Below, piece by piece: positions 21,418 through 34,547 of a stretch of 64,000 nt of DNA; within the stretch, counting starts at the first letter, position 1, and every line of letters starts with the position of its first letter. The stretch covers positions 496,001 through 560,000 of the forward strand of contig SAXG01000007.1 in NCBI GenBank assembly GCA_012932865.1. Direction: 5' to 3'. A program made the translations under genes and the position numbers. The DNA comes from Amylostereum areolatum (taxonomy: Eukaryota; Basidiomycota; Agaricomycetes; Russulales; Stereaceae). A model generated the notes under the pieces. That model was not told the origin of the DNA. It did no database searches and saw nothing but the letters and a program-made list of their open reading frames with translations.

Positions 21418-23088
21418 GCTCACGGCCTCACCGACCGATATTGTTAGTGGGTCTCCTTTCTTCTCTATCAGTCTCTGTCCACATACCTCGCGCGCGCGCT
21501 GACGTCGTACGCTCGCATACCAATGATCTGCCATGTCGTCTCTCCGCTGGTGCTTCTGTTTCACTGTTGTCAGTAGACGTAACGCTGTCATTTGGAGTCT
21601 GCTTTCTGTACTTTGAGCGACGTGCTCCAACATTGAATATACCCTAATTCATCCGCGATGTCCTCGCACGGGGTTATCACCGCAATCAAGGGAACTGCTA
21701 TCATCTTTACCTGGCCTGCCTCCGAGTCCTAGACCGCGTAAGTCTCCAAAATAGGTACATGCGCGCCCTCCCGTACGTCCCGCGAGGTGACTTTGCGAAG
21801 ACCCTTCGATTCATACCATGCACGGGCACCCGGATGGGGTCCGGAGGATGATCTCAAAGGTAGTACCTATGTAATCATGGTTCCACACATCGACCCGCAG
21901 GAGACAGGGCCATCCTGGGCCATCCGGCAAAAGCCGAGAGGCGTTGGGCGCGCTGCTTCTCTGGATCTCATCGACCATAACACGCAAGCTCGCGCAACGC
22001 TCTCGCACTCCAGGAGACGTCGTCAGCTCTCCATACTCCTATGATCCCTACCCCGGGCTTCCCCTTTTCACGATGTCTCGTCGTGAGGTCGTGTTCTTAG
22101 AAAGGAAAGTCTTGCTCTTCAACGTTCGTTCACGGATCGCTGTCACTAACATCCCTTTCGTCCGTACAGTTACTGTACCTATATTGCACTACACAGAATG
22201 GACTCAATATATATGCCTTTACATCTGTCTCCAACCCCCCGGTCTCAGGCTACGCCATCCATTACCCAGCTACATGGCATCAAACGACTCCGTGTATTCA
22301 CCAACATCGCGCGCTCGACCTATCGCATTCCATCGCGCTCGTCACGCGCTCCACCCTCACAACCTGCTTGACGCTTTACTCATCTCGTCGCAGGAACTGC
22401 ACGCAGCGAGTTTACACGCGTTCAGGACTACGGGGAAGAAGGATAAGAAGGTGCGCTCTCACAACGCGTCTGGTTTGTCCTCGCTGACGCGTCAGCTTTT
22501 TAGCCAAGCGAGCACAACAGCTCGAGCGTACGATATTGCGACTCCTGTGGCAAGGATCTTCCGAAGATCAAGCCTGCACAGACACAGATTCCGGCAGACA
22601 TGGGTGCAAGAGACAGTGCTTGAACGCGGACGAACACGGAGTGCCGAGGCCTCGGTCCTTAGTCCCGCACGTTGCATTCGATGGCTGGGCGCTGGTGCTA
22701 GTTCTGGTGCTTGCCACTGCTCGGCGAGCGTCCGTTTGATTCGGTCTCGGAGGAAGAACGACAGCCTGGTCATCATCAGCTAAGGGCCTCGAGTCCCAAA
22801 CAACAGTGGTTGAAACGAAGACCGTCCGTCCGCTATGACCTGTGCCTGGCTTCTAAAATGCGGATGCGAGGAGGAGGAAGAAGGGGTTTGCGGTCTAACG
22901 GTTCTCTGGGTCGAATTGGAAGTGATGGGGCAAGTATCGGTGCTGTGGAGGGGGGCGATCCGTCCATACTCCTTTTGGACAGCGACATGTTTGGCCGTTC
23001 GAAGACGTCTATCGTTGTGAGGCTGAACGCTCATCGATCATCCCTCTCCTCGTCCTTCATCTCACCACTCTTCGCGCTGTTTACCTAG
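21418..23088. other. Weakly coding stretch between the duplicated exons
   Basis: Several overlapping open frames (for example 21944-22783 plus, and 22492-22776 minus) but no recognisable domain. It may hold exons of the second copy. Confidence 0.3.
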
Positions 23089-23303
23089 GACGGTGATGGT
23101 ACACAACTCCCCTCCATCTCGGTCACAATTGACGGCAACTCCCAAGGTCACCTTCATAGTCCTCATATTCTATATCTGAAGCTGACGGTACTTTTACTTA
23201 GGGACGACGGAGCGTCGAACGACGCAGGCGTCGTCCTCGTGCAAATGTATTGCCTTCTCAAGCGGAGAGAATCCCTCTTGAAGTTCTGCCCCAAAACTCT
23301 TAG
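23089..23303 (+). pseudogene. Second copy of the 3' exon pair of the 20.4-kb gene
   Basis: The exon 23089-23146 encodes DGDGTQLPSISVTIDGNSQ, 58 nt long like the exon at 21163-21220 and clearly related to it. The next exon (23202-23303) encodes ERRRRRPRANVLPSQAERIP and LEVLPQNS before a TAG, related to the tail at 21275-21417. However, splicing by the obvious GT-AG sites puts that tail in the wrong frame by one base. I could not find a matching 5' part in 21.4-23.1 kb. It is a partial duplication, or a paralogue whose first exons I failed to read. Confidence 0.4.
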
Positions 23304-23916
23304 TCTCCTGGTCGACTGAATGAACTTCCTACCCTCACGCGCCCCCAAAATCTCAATGGTACCTCCTGTTTGTTTTCCGCCGTACCTTTGCTTTCGTTTG
23401 TTCTGATCGAGTCTTGCGATCTCTCGAGTCTCGAGTCTCGATTCTCCCCCCTCCAATCGATTCCAATCCAAACAGGAATACGTACAGTACGAATAACGAT
23501 AATTTTATGGGGGCGGGAAAAAGTGACAAGATGCGAGGAGTCGAGGCCGAGGCGGAACAGCGAACAGTGAACACGATGTACGGACGGATGGGGAGTGAGG
23601 TACTAGTAGTAAGAGACGAGAAAAAACGGACTGGAGATAGGGAGAGAGAACAGCGCGAGACGGAGAACGATGCGGAGTATGTGGAGAAACCGAGTCAAAG
23701 ATGGGAAAATGCGGCCAAAGCAAGCGTGAGGCGAAGAGCGACGAGCGGGTGGACAAGACGCCTCGCGGAGGGAACGAAAGGGATGGGGATGGTGTGGGGG
23801 AGGGGCAGGCAGTTATACAGTGATAGTAGTGTACTAGGGAGGGTGAGTGGGTCGGAAGCTGGAGGTGGAAGGATTATAACAACAACGACGAAAGAAAGAA
23901 ACCCCGTGAAGGACAA

Positions 23917-26900
23917 TTAGATCTGCGAATATACCGACGCAACCGTGACGCGCACGTCCGCCTCCCGTTCAGGCAGCGCTGGCCTCCTCTGCCCCTGTCC
24001 TTGCGCCCGTCCCTCCCTCTCAGCCTCAGCCTCAGCCTCCTCCTCAACCTCCCTCTCCACCGCAGCCAGCGGATCCCCCCTCTGCGACGCGGGTGTATCC
24101 CCAAAGTACGACTGCAAAACATGTACATGGTCCTGCAAGCCGGCGATCTGGTCCGGAGGCACGGGGAAGTCCGACAGTCCAGACATGCGCGAGTGCGAGG
24201 TGCCCGTGTCCGACGTGAGGTAGCTCGAGCGCGTCATGTCCGTCTGTGCCGACCGCGGCGGGAGCAGGCTCGAGGCGGACACGCCCCGACTCCTGCTTTC
24301 GCGCGTGGTGTTGATCGGGCTCAGCTTGTCCTCGGGGCTCGCCCGCCGTGAGCGTTCGCGCTCGTTCTCCGTCTGTTGCGCGATGAACGAAATGTGGCGC
24401 TCAAACTGCGCTTCGGCGGCGGGCGTCGCCACGGCCTCGATCGTGCCCAATCTCAGGATATCTGTACGGCAAAACCGAGTCAAGGTCAGGAAGGCTCGAC
24501 GATGGCACGAGCGAAAGCTCGAGGACAGAACTCACCATCCGCATGCGGGTCCTCCATGGGCGAGTGCTCGAAGATCGACGACGCTCTCGACGACTCGACA
24601 TCCTCCGGGATGCTGATCCTCGGTGGCTCGTACGCCTGCTGACTCCCCATCCGATGCATCCTCAACGGCAGCGTCCCCGACCCAGGCGTGTCCCCTTCCG
24701 CAGACGCCGACGACATCGACATCGACAGCACCATGTTCGGGTCCTCGTCCAACACGAGATCCGGCGGCCGCGTGCCCCTCAGCCCCCCTAACCTGCGTCC
24801 CCACCTCGGGCTGTCGGTCATGGACTGGGCAATCGACACGGTCTCCTCCTGCTGCAGCGCGTCAAGCTCCATGCTCAGCTGTCGCGTAAGGTTCGTCAGA
24901 CTGCTTCCAGCGTGGCTACTGCGCGAGGCAACGTCGAATGAGAGGCTCCCGCCCCCTGCGCCCGCGACTTCGTACCCGGGCGGGCTCGGTGGCGATCGTT
25001 GGGACGGGCCCGGGGGCGTGCGATCCGACCCTGAAGGCTGGTAGAACAAGTTGCGATACCGATCCAGATCCAGGTCTTCGATGCCGCCGAAAGGCTGAGG
25101 GGACAACTGGGGTGACGAGCTTCCCGAACGCATCCCGCCAGTGCTCGACTCGGCGAGGTCCATCGACGGGCGGAAGAATGGCGGGTTGAGGGTTTCGGGC
25201 GGGGACGACGCGACGGTGTGCGCCGAGACCTGACGCGACATGGCCACGAAGTCCCGTCCGGAAGGGGGCGTGGCGGGCACGGGAGGAACAGGGGGTTCCG
25301 CCGCGTGTCCCTCCGTGCTGTCGCCCAGGCCGCTGTCGATGCTTCCGCGTCGCCGACGGAGGTAGGACGACATAGCGTCCGCGAAGTCGATCGGCTTCCC
25401 GCTGAACCTGTTCCCTGCCGCGTACGCGTGGACGGGGCCCGAGTCGCGGTTGCGGGTGAACAGCGGTGGTTCGTCCTGCACCTGGGAGGGGAGGCGGAGA
25501 TGAGGCTCCGAGGAGTAATCCGAGGTGAATTCGGGGAGGGGTAAGTAGGGAGAGGACGGGACGTCGGGGAGCCTCGGTTGTTCCTCTCGCTGTGAGTACA
25601 CCGCACCGAGCGCGTACGGATGAGGCAAGGTGGCGTGAGGCGGTAGCCTGTGCCTCGCCGACATCTCGTCCATCGAGAGACGCACGGGAATCGCAGGGGT
25701 TGACGGATGGGGACCCGCGTAATCCGAGCCCTTGTTCGTCGATGCAGAGTGTTGTGAATGGTGTTGTGGTTTGAAAGGAGTAGAGTATCCACGTTGCGCG
25801 TAAGGATGGTCGGGCATGAAGATGGGCTCCGTGTCCTCCTGGCGTTCTTCCGAGGGCACAGGCGAGGATATCGCGATGCCAAGTTGAACACCCTCGCCCG
25901 ACATGGTCTGGCCTGACGGTGTCGGAGACGGGCCGTAAGGATGGTTGAGCTGCTCCATGATGGAAAGAGTCACGGGCGGGGAAAGAGGCATGCTCGAGCT
26001 CATCGGAGACTTCATGCCTTCCTCCTGCTTGATATGCTCGCGCCTCATCTCCTCCTCCAGCCGCACCACCTTCGTGTCCTGCCGTTTTAACGAGCCATCG
26101 AACGCGGACTTCTCGTCCAATGGACTCATGCCTTCGCCACTGATGCAGAAGCTCGTCGCCGTCCTTAACACCGACTTTCCCAACGAGCCCGACCGCGCGT
26201 GTCCACGAATAGGGCCCTCGGAAGAATGGCCAACAGAATTCGAGTGCGCGTGCGACCGTGTCCTTGTGTGCGAGATCGAGGAGTACGTGCCCACCCCGGA
26301 CTTGGTTCCCATCGACGAGGCTGTGGTAATGGATTGGTGCACCGTCGGCGCAACAGCCTGGCTGCCCAAGAGCGTGCGCGCGGCGAGGAAGTCAAAATTT
26401 CCGACCTCCTGCGCGTGGCTATCGACGCGTGCCCTCTGTGCATTTCCGAACGACTTGGAGCGCGCGCGCGAGATGGACCGTGTGCGTTTGTTGAGGAGCG
26501 ATTGCGCGGCCTTGTTCTTCCACTCGGCGCGCTCCCGATCGAGGTTCTCGTTCGCGCGAAGGACACTGCACGTCAAAGGTTCATCAGCGTCGATCAAGAC
26601 AGCGTAACGAGGGGAATGGTCTCACTTGGCGAGCGACGGGACGGGCGATGGCAACGCCAGATCGTCCTGCGCAAAGCTACGCGGTCGATCGCGTCGCGGG
26701 CCTGCGTTGGGCACGAGGAGCATCGGGGTCGCCTGGGGCGGCCCACGCGACGGCCCCGCCTCCGGCATCGACAAATTGACCGCCGACTTTGATTTGGGCA
26801 GACCTCGCGGCTGGGGACCCGCGCCGCGCCGTGGGTGCACACCATCCGTGTTTCCGGGGGTCGGACGCGGCCCTCGGAGGGCATCGTCGCCTGGGGGGCG

Positions 26901-28193
26901 CGACAGGACGGGGCTGCCGGCGGGGCTCATCATGCGCGTGTTCTGGCTGCGTCGGGATAAAAGGCCCATCTCCTCGTCCTCGCCCTCGATGCGCACGAGA
27001 AACCGCGGGCGGGGAAAGAGGATCGCGTCGCACCACGTCTCTGGGGACAGCCAGCGGTGTTTGCCGCGCGGCGGGGGCTTCTCGGTCGACGGGGACGCGC
27101 CTCCGAAGGCGCGCGAGCGCAGGTTCGGGGTCGAGATCGCCTTGAACATGGACGAGTGTCTGGTCGGTTTGAGGTGGTCCGGGACGGAGCCTGCGGCATT
27201 GAGCGTGCTGAGGCGGGGCGGGGGCGGGTAGTGGTAGGCGCGGTCGGCGGCCTTGCCCTTGTCGGCGGTGGGAGACTGGACGATGACGGGGGGTGCGCGG
27301 CGGGGGGAGGACTGGGTGGAAGGAAACGCGTACGCGTAGGGATGGGGCGAGTGCGAGGGGCTTTGGGCGCCGTACGGCGTGGGGGAGAAAGAGGGGCGGC
27401 CGGAAGCTTCGGTGACAGTCTGCGCGCGCGCGCGCTTCGCCTCGGGGTTCGAGAGCAAGGTGGAATAATACGAGTCGACGTAGGCGTCGTCCACCGTGCT
27501 CGCGGCGGCCAGGGCAGGTTCGGTTTCGATCGAGACGGCCGGCGGTCGGCGTCGCCTGCCCTGGGGCTGCGATAAGGAGGTGGTGGCCGCGGTGGGCGAC
27601 GTGGACGGGCTCGAAGGTCTTCGGGGAGGAAGGGGGGCGGAGGACGGCGCGGAAGACATGCGGCGGGAAGGGTGGCCGAAGGTGAGGAAACTGGCGAGGC
27701 TCAGTCGATTCTGGGTGACCGGCGTTGGGTTGGACTGGAACCGCTGAACGGGCACCGGAGACTCGCCCACGCCGCCGCCGTTGGCACCGACGAACGACTG
27801 GGTCGTCCTCGTCGTCCCCGAGCGGCGGGGCTGGGCGCCGAGGATGCTGCGGCGGAAGGGGTCGACATGGCCTGCAGAGGACATGGTAAGGCGGGAGCCG
27901 TTCGACACGACACGTGCGCCGTCCATCCTGTCCCTCCCCCTGCCCCTCCCTCCGCCGTCGTCGCCCTGCGTATCCGTGGGGGCGTTGGCGCTGTTCAGGC
28001 TGAGAAGCGGACCCCAGCTCCCGCGGGCGGTGTTCGGAGATGTGCTCGGAATGGCGTAGGGGCCATTGTAGGGCGTGTACCACTCGTCCTCGACGTCGTC
28101 TCCGCGCGAAGGTGCCCTGTGCGTTCTTGCGAGCGCGCCCAAGCCAAAAAATCGTGCAAAAGAGGAGGAAGAGGCGGGCTGCGTGGCAGTCAT
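23917..28193 (-). CDS. Large serine/proline-rich protein, 1380 aa, unrecognised
   Basis: Three exons (26626-28193, 24536-26565, 23917-24461) with GT-AG introns give 1380 residues. The start is placed at the ATG at 28193 (MTATQPASSSSFARFFGLG), though an upstream in-frame Met exists at 28319. Most of the chain is low-complexity Ser, Pro, Arg and Gly and probably disordered, with many SP and RRxS sites. Ordered-looking islands are KHRWLSPETWCDAILFPRP followed by RFLVRIEGEDEEMG (about residue 400), a basic helix ERAEWKNKAAQSLLNKRTRS, IDFADAMSSYLRRRRGS, and a C-terminal part with FERHISFIAQQTENERERSR and an acidic Glu/Ala run. No signal peptide or clear membrane segment is seen. I do not know its function; a signalling or cell-periphery scaffold is a guess. 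The GC-rich wobble bases give long shadow frames on the opposite strand. Confidence 0.7.
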
Positions 28194-28733
28194 CGCGGCG
28201 GGGCGGCGGGAGGGCAGACGGGGTATTCTAAGGCATAAAAAGGAACGGTGTCCAGCCTGCATGCCCCATATCAGTCGACCGAGCCGAGATGGAGAAAATA
28301 AAACCTCACGGGAAAGCAAGGAGCGAGACTAGAGCATGGAGGAGAATGATAACACAGGCTTTTGATTCTCAACAGTTCGCCTCCAAAAACATCACACGCT
28401 TCACCTTCCGCTTTTGGCAACTTCCGAAAAACTCTGAATGACCTCATCTTCGTTCATTTCTCGAAAGCGCTGGCTCGAGGCGCCGAGGTGGCGTCGTCGC
28501 GAGGCTACGAAACTTTGCAGATTGCAGTCGCGAGACGACGAAGTGATCTTCGCATTCCAGCAAAGAAAATGCTATTGTAAAATACCGCGCAATAGTGCAT
28601 TCGTACTGGTGGGAATGACCCTATGACAGCGAGAGTTAAATTCTATGTTGAAATTGCGTGGGTGAAAAGAACCAGCTCGAGGAGAACGGCCGTAATATTA
28701 TTAGTATGCTGTACAGAACTCCCAGAAAGCCCT

Positions 28734-31700
28734 CTAAAGCCCGTCGAACGCCCCCTTCAACACCTCCGCCTGCTGAACCTTGTACAGCTTCCCAACCCCC
28801 GGAGCAGGAACCGCCTCCTCCCTTCTCCCTCGGTATCCCAGCCCCCCGCTCACCCCCATCTCCTCCAACACCGCCGCGATCCTCCCCGCCACATGCCCAT
28901 ACGCGCCCTGATTCCTCGGCTCCTCCTGCACCCACACGAACTCCCTCGCGCGTGCGTACCCCCGCAACACCTCTTCCAACCGTTCGAACGGGAACGGGCA
29001 CAGCTCCTCGATACGTACGAGCGCGACCCGGTCGCCAAGCTGACGCGCCTCCCTGTCCTTCGCGAGCTCGTAATAGAGCTTTCCAGAAAGCAGCACCACC
29101 CGTTCCGCCGTCTCCGCGTTGTCGCGGGGGTCGGCCAGCACGGGCTGGAACGCGCGAGCAGGCTCTAGCTCGGCGAGCGAAGACGACGCGGCCTGTGAGC
29201 GGGAAAGCAAAGCAAAACGGATCGTTCCATCAGATCACCGCGGAGCAGGGCGTGGATGCAAGTTCAGAACGCACCGGAAGACGCAAAAGGCCCTTCGGCG
29301 CGGCGACGATGAGCGGCTTGCGATAGTTCCGCTTGATCTGTCGCCGGAGGAGGTGGAAGTACTGGGCCGGCGTGGTCGGAAACACGACGTGCATGTTGAC
29401 GTTCGGCGGGGTATCTTGCGGGGAGTACCGATCATTCGTGAGCTACACGAATGCCGAGATCGGTTAGCCGTCGCGAGGAGGAAGATCGCGACGGAATGAC
29501 GCACTTGGAGCATCCGCTCGAGACGTGATGAAGAGTGTTCGGGGCCAGCACCGTCGAGGCCGTGCGGAAGGAGCATCACGATCCCACTTTGCTTCAGCCA
29601 TTTTGCTGCAGGCATCATGCGTGAGATTCATCACCGTCTTCAGCCGAACAGATGAACTCACTCTCAGACGATGATATGAACGTGTCAATGATGACCTAGA
29701 GGGCAACCTGCCATGAGCAACAAACCATCAAGGAGCGCGGCAGATGATCATACCTGTGCTCCGTTGAAAAAGTCGCCGAACTACCAAGAAGGATCGTCCG
29801 ATTAGGAACCGGTAGGGATAGGAACACAACAGGAGGACACACCTGCGCCTCCCAGATGGGTAGTAAGTTGGGCTTCTCCCAGCTCATACCAACCTCGAAC
29901 TGCAGGTAGAACATCGGTCTAAAGTACCGATGAATATCAAAACTTTGCTGAACGCACCCCTAGTACCGCCATCTCGCTCAGCGAACCTAAGTTAGCGGGC
30001 CTCCAGGTCAACACAACAAAAACATCCAAGGAAAATATAAGACGTACTGTTCGCTAATTCAAGCATCGCGTCGCCGCCGAGTTCCGCATTCAACGGTACG
30101 ACGACCGCCTCCGACTTCTGATCCACGAACATGGCATGTCTGTACACCCGTCCTCACAAGTCAGCCTCACAACCTAGGACCACGCCTGTACGTTACCGCA
30201 CCTCTGACTGAATGTCCCGCGTCCGACGTCTTGGCCTGATATTCTGATGTCGCACCCTTCCGATAGCAGAGAGCCGAATGCCATGGCCTGCGGGCGCGTC
30301 GTCAGACAACCGCAGACATAGGAGCGAGAGCACGAACCTCGGCGGTGGCCCAGTCGAGTCCTGTGCCTTTCTCGATGCTTTGAATACGGTGCTTGACATG
30401 CCGTTGCAACCTAGGATGGATCGTCTACGACGAATCCACCGAAATCCTCAGCATGCACCAACCAACAGTGAGCAACAACACTCACAAACCCTTCGGGAAC
30501 AGTGACGCTGGCCCGGCCGACTTTCTCAAGTACCGCACGGCTAACACCCGTATCGGGATTCTTCACGGCGTTCGCTGACCCAGGCCACACCATGTCCTTC
30601 CACTGCTCCTCAAGCATTGTCACCGAAGGGATGCACGAATCGGACTCCTTCAGCTCAGATTCGAGATGCGCTTTGTACGACTCCCGCACAACCTTGGCAG
30701 CCTCCGCGGTGATGACCTCGTCCGACTACGAGTGCAATAATGAAGATCAGTAAAGATGGGACATAAGGAGGAGATGGGACCGTACGATAAGTCTCTGTTC
30801 ATAAAGGGCCGGGACAGACTTGCGCGATCGGATTTGTTCATACATCAGGGGTTGCGTGAATGCCGGTTCGTCCAGTTCGTTGTGGCCCCTAATAAAAATA
30901 TGAGGTGCGTAAGGAAATCCGAGTCGGAAATGTTTACCATCGACGATACACCAGTAAATCGACGATCACGTCCTGAAAGAACCAGCATTTAGAAACACAA
31001 GCTGAAGAGCCTGGACGTGGCTTACCTTGCGGAAGTGGTTTCGATATTTGAACGCAATTTCGATAGCCCTCGCAACATCTGGACCAGGAAACATTAGGGG
31101 ATATCGCGCATATAGGCTACCGTGGCATACCCTCGGGATGATCGCCGTTGACATGAAGAACCGGGGCGTTGATCATCTTGCCAATATCCGAAGAATACAA
31201 AGAGGATCTTGCGCTCGAAGCCGGAGTTGTATAGCCGATGCTAGAAGAGGGCACGGTTGACGACACCGAAGCCGATGAAACAAAAGCCGCCTACTTGTTA
31301 CTGCAAGGAATTTAACAAAAAAAAATAGGTGACAGGGAAAGTAAAGACACGCACTTGACCACGATATGGACGCTTCCACCGCTAGTGAAGTGAGGCAGGT
31401 TGCCTGCAAGGTATCGACGTTAACGCCAGCCGCTCGACACAAGGAAAAACGGATAAACGCACTGAGTCCGAGGCCCTCCATGACGACACCCTGTCCTGTG
31501 AAGCTAGCGTCTCCGTGCAATTGCACGCACATTGCCTTGTCGCCGAGCATACAGTCATCGCCTGAAGTCCTGAGAAGGCTATACTGTTTCGCGCGGGTCT
31601 TGCCCATGGCTACTGGGTTCACAGCTTCCAAGTGCGAAGGGTTGGGCAGCAATGACACTTTGATTGGTCCAGCACCGGGGTAGGTCAAGCTCGGCGAAGC

Positions 31701-32726
31701 CACTATCAAACAAACAAAGACATCGTTCAGCGCAAGCACGCGCATATATGGTGGTAAAACCTTACCGAGATGGCTAATGACGTCGCCCACGACACCGAGA
31801 TCTTCGGGAACCTCAGAGCCCCCCTTAATCTTGTGGAACAATGCAGCGGGCGAATATTGGAGGAGACCGGTGAGGAGGTTCAAGCGCCCACGATGGGGCA
31901 TTCCCAAAACGATGTTCTGCACCCCCGCTAATCAGGAGACGCACTCTCGTCAGTAAACATGCCTAGGTTCACCGAGAAAAAAGACAAACGCACCTCTCGC
32001 CGCGACGGCGAACAGCGTGTCCAGGGCGGGAATCATCGATTCGCCGCCCTCCAACCCGTACCTCTTCAAGTTCGGGAACTTGAGCTGCAAAAACTGATCG
32101 AACGTCTCGCTCCGGACCAGCAACCCATGTATCCTCTCCTGCGCCTCCTTCATCTCCTCGGGCGTCAGCGCGGTCTGCTCCGCCTCGAGCATATGGGAGA
32201 ACCACAAGCGCTCTGTTTTTGAGGGCGAGTGCATGTACTCATAGGCGATGCGGCCGACGTATACCGCCCGGAGGCGTGTTGTGATGTCGTGCAGGGTCCA
32301 GAGCTCGTCTTGCGTCGCTTGGTGGTCGACGGGGGTCGTCCAAAGGATGCCGTTGACGTTGTACCGCTTTGACCCGTCAACCAGCCCGTAGCGTGACGGG
32401 TCGAGCGCAGAGACTTCTTCGCGCTGGAGAAGGTCGAGCGGATCGATACGCGCCGCGCGGTGACCGTGGGTCCGGACGGAGTCGACATAACGGAGCAGAG
32501 GTGCGTTGTCGGTGCGATTCTGCAGTTGCTCGGCGGAGTCTGCGGCTCGTTAGTGCTCGATGTCCTGCTGTAGAAAAGCACGACCATTTTACTGACAGTC
32601 TGGCAGTGAAAACGCGCGGGGTTTTCTGAATCCGAAGGACTCGTCGTGGTACGTCCTGAGATGGACGATGCGCGCTGTCGTTCTGCAGCGACTTGCGCCC
32701 TTGGCCAGAGTCAATTGGGAGCGCAT
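28734..32726 (-). CDS. Mitochondrial 2-oxoadipate/2-oxoglutarate dehydrogenase E1, DHTKD1 type
   Basis: Thiamine-diphosphate E1 subunit that decarboxylates 2-oxoadipate in lysine/tryptophan breakdown (DHTKD1 branch) or 2-oxoglutarate. The ATG at 32726 starts an Arg/Ser-rich presequence, [20 protein letters not shown], followed by [13 protein letters not shown], the DHTKD1-like start of the mature chain. One intron then leads into [17 protein letters not shown]. Further landmarks are [97 protein letters not shown] and the C-terminal [12 protein letters not shown] region. [13 protein letters not shown] and GGSEVPED resemble DHTKD1 more than Kgd1. Many short introns interrupt 29.2-32.0 kb, not all resolved. 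The stop is 28734-28736. The gene looks intact. Confidence 0.85.
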
Positions 32727-34547
32727 TCTATCAAATCATCGAGCGTGGGGGTTTCGCGATGAGGTGACAAGTAGTGGCCACGGGCAACGCGCACCAAATT
32801 CAAACTCCGACGCGTGCTCGAGATATTCGACGATGAGCGGCGGTGCATGCACCGTCATCCTACGACAAAAGTGCAATATGTTGACCACACGATAAAACAT
32901 GTAAAAGCGGTACCTTTGAACGTATGCACGAACATGTGTGAGAACAGGAATATTCATGTCTCTGATATGATAGTGGTCTTCAAGAGGGGTTAATCTTCGG
33001 GATTTTCGTGCATACGTTTGTAGTCCTTCCTTTCCTAGTTTCATATGCATCTTATATTTGATTGAATGCGCGATGTGGAAGCCTGGACATGCACCACAGT
33101 GCTCTCGATGAGACGCGTCGCGCACACCTTGACGATTACATAATCACTGTCATGTCTCCCCTCTCAGAACTCTTTTACTCCGATCCAGCCACGCTCGACG
33201 CGAAATTTCGCGGGCAATGCTATGGGGCGCTCTAGTGAAGGCTGATCCTATCTCAAGCCACAATCTTTATCTTATGCAACTGCCGGATTTCTTGTCTAGT
33301 TCAACATCATGGCATATTTGAGAAGCGGTGGATGCCAAAAGCAATGCACACCGCATTGTGCAGCATGTGTTTGATCCTCAGGAACCATTCCGCACACCAG
33401 TGAATAATTGGAGGAGGTTGGAGTGGAAACAGAGTCCGACAATGAGCAGCTTCAAGTTGAAGAACTGGAGAGAATGCTCATTACTTCATTTTCCCGAGAT
33501 GATTCTGTATAGCTACTGTACATATATACTACTACCATCATTGTGATATTCTGTAAATATTTTCAGAGCTTCATGTTGTACATACTGGACTGTACACGGC
33601 GTCGCCATCTTTGAGCTGGGATTTGGGCGCGTCGAGGTCACGTGACCGTCACGACTGCGCACCGCCGTTGCCCGTGGCCACAAGTAGAAGAAAGAAAAAA
33701 ACGGCGGACGAATTCGCAATGAAATGCGGGGCAGCCAAGGGGCGGCATGGACCGTTTGGACGGCCGGAACAAGACCGCATGGGCGCCTATGAGCGCGCGG
33801 ACCGGCGCTTTAACGTCACTCACGTGATGATCCACCGCGTTTGAAACGGCGTAAGCGTTGTTACGTTCCGCCCTTCACCATCGCAATCCCTCAGGCCCTC
33901 AGCTACTTACCCAGCTAGCCTCAAATCCTGACCTACTTGCTAGATGAACGAAGTTTAGCTTCTCCTAGACTGCAAAAAATCTGTCTGAATGGAAGAAGAA
34001 AGGAGGATTTTGGGAGAAACCTGGGAGAAACGGTGAATTTTACTAGTAGACGCGTAGTTCCTGTCTCAATTGAAAGTTTGACTCGACTTACTATTTAGTA
34101 GTACTTACAGGAGCATCTCAAGACATTCTTCACCTGAATGTCGTGGTACTTCCTCGGGCACGAGATATACGTACTTTACCAAGCTGGTGACTGTCCTCGG
34201 CCAACCCCCGAGGCAACCGACCGACCTTTTCGGAGCTGCTCAGTCAAGACCAGGGGAATCAACGAGGACCCACTTCACTTCAGCAATCGCTACCGCACCT
34301 CTGCTCCCCAGGCCATGGTGAACGACCCCTCGGTCTGTAGTGGGGCCCATCACTCAAAAGATCTTTGTCAATTCCACGCTATTGTTCACCTTCAACCCAC
34401 GTTCGCCGCCCCCATGCGCGCGCAGATGTGGACATCCTGACCCGGATTTGGAAGGAGCACGCGCGGGTATAAGAGGAGGCGGATCGACGAGAATGTGCCC
34501 AACCATAAACACACCTTTCATCCCCTCTCAACTCCCACCTGCTTATC
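32727..34547. other. Intergenic region, no gene recognised
   Basis: 1.8 kb between the divergent DHTKD1-like and aldo/keto reductase genes. It should hold both promoters. Short open frames (for example 32736-33125 minus) have no motifs. Confidence 0.45.

Noticed and set aside
24896..28083. Several long open frames on both strands across the Ser/Pro-rich gene
   Set aside because: GC-rich third positions create antisense and +1 shadows; only the 23917-28193 spliced frame has splice signals and a coherent end.
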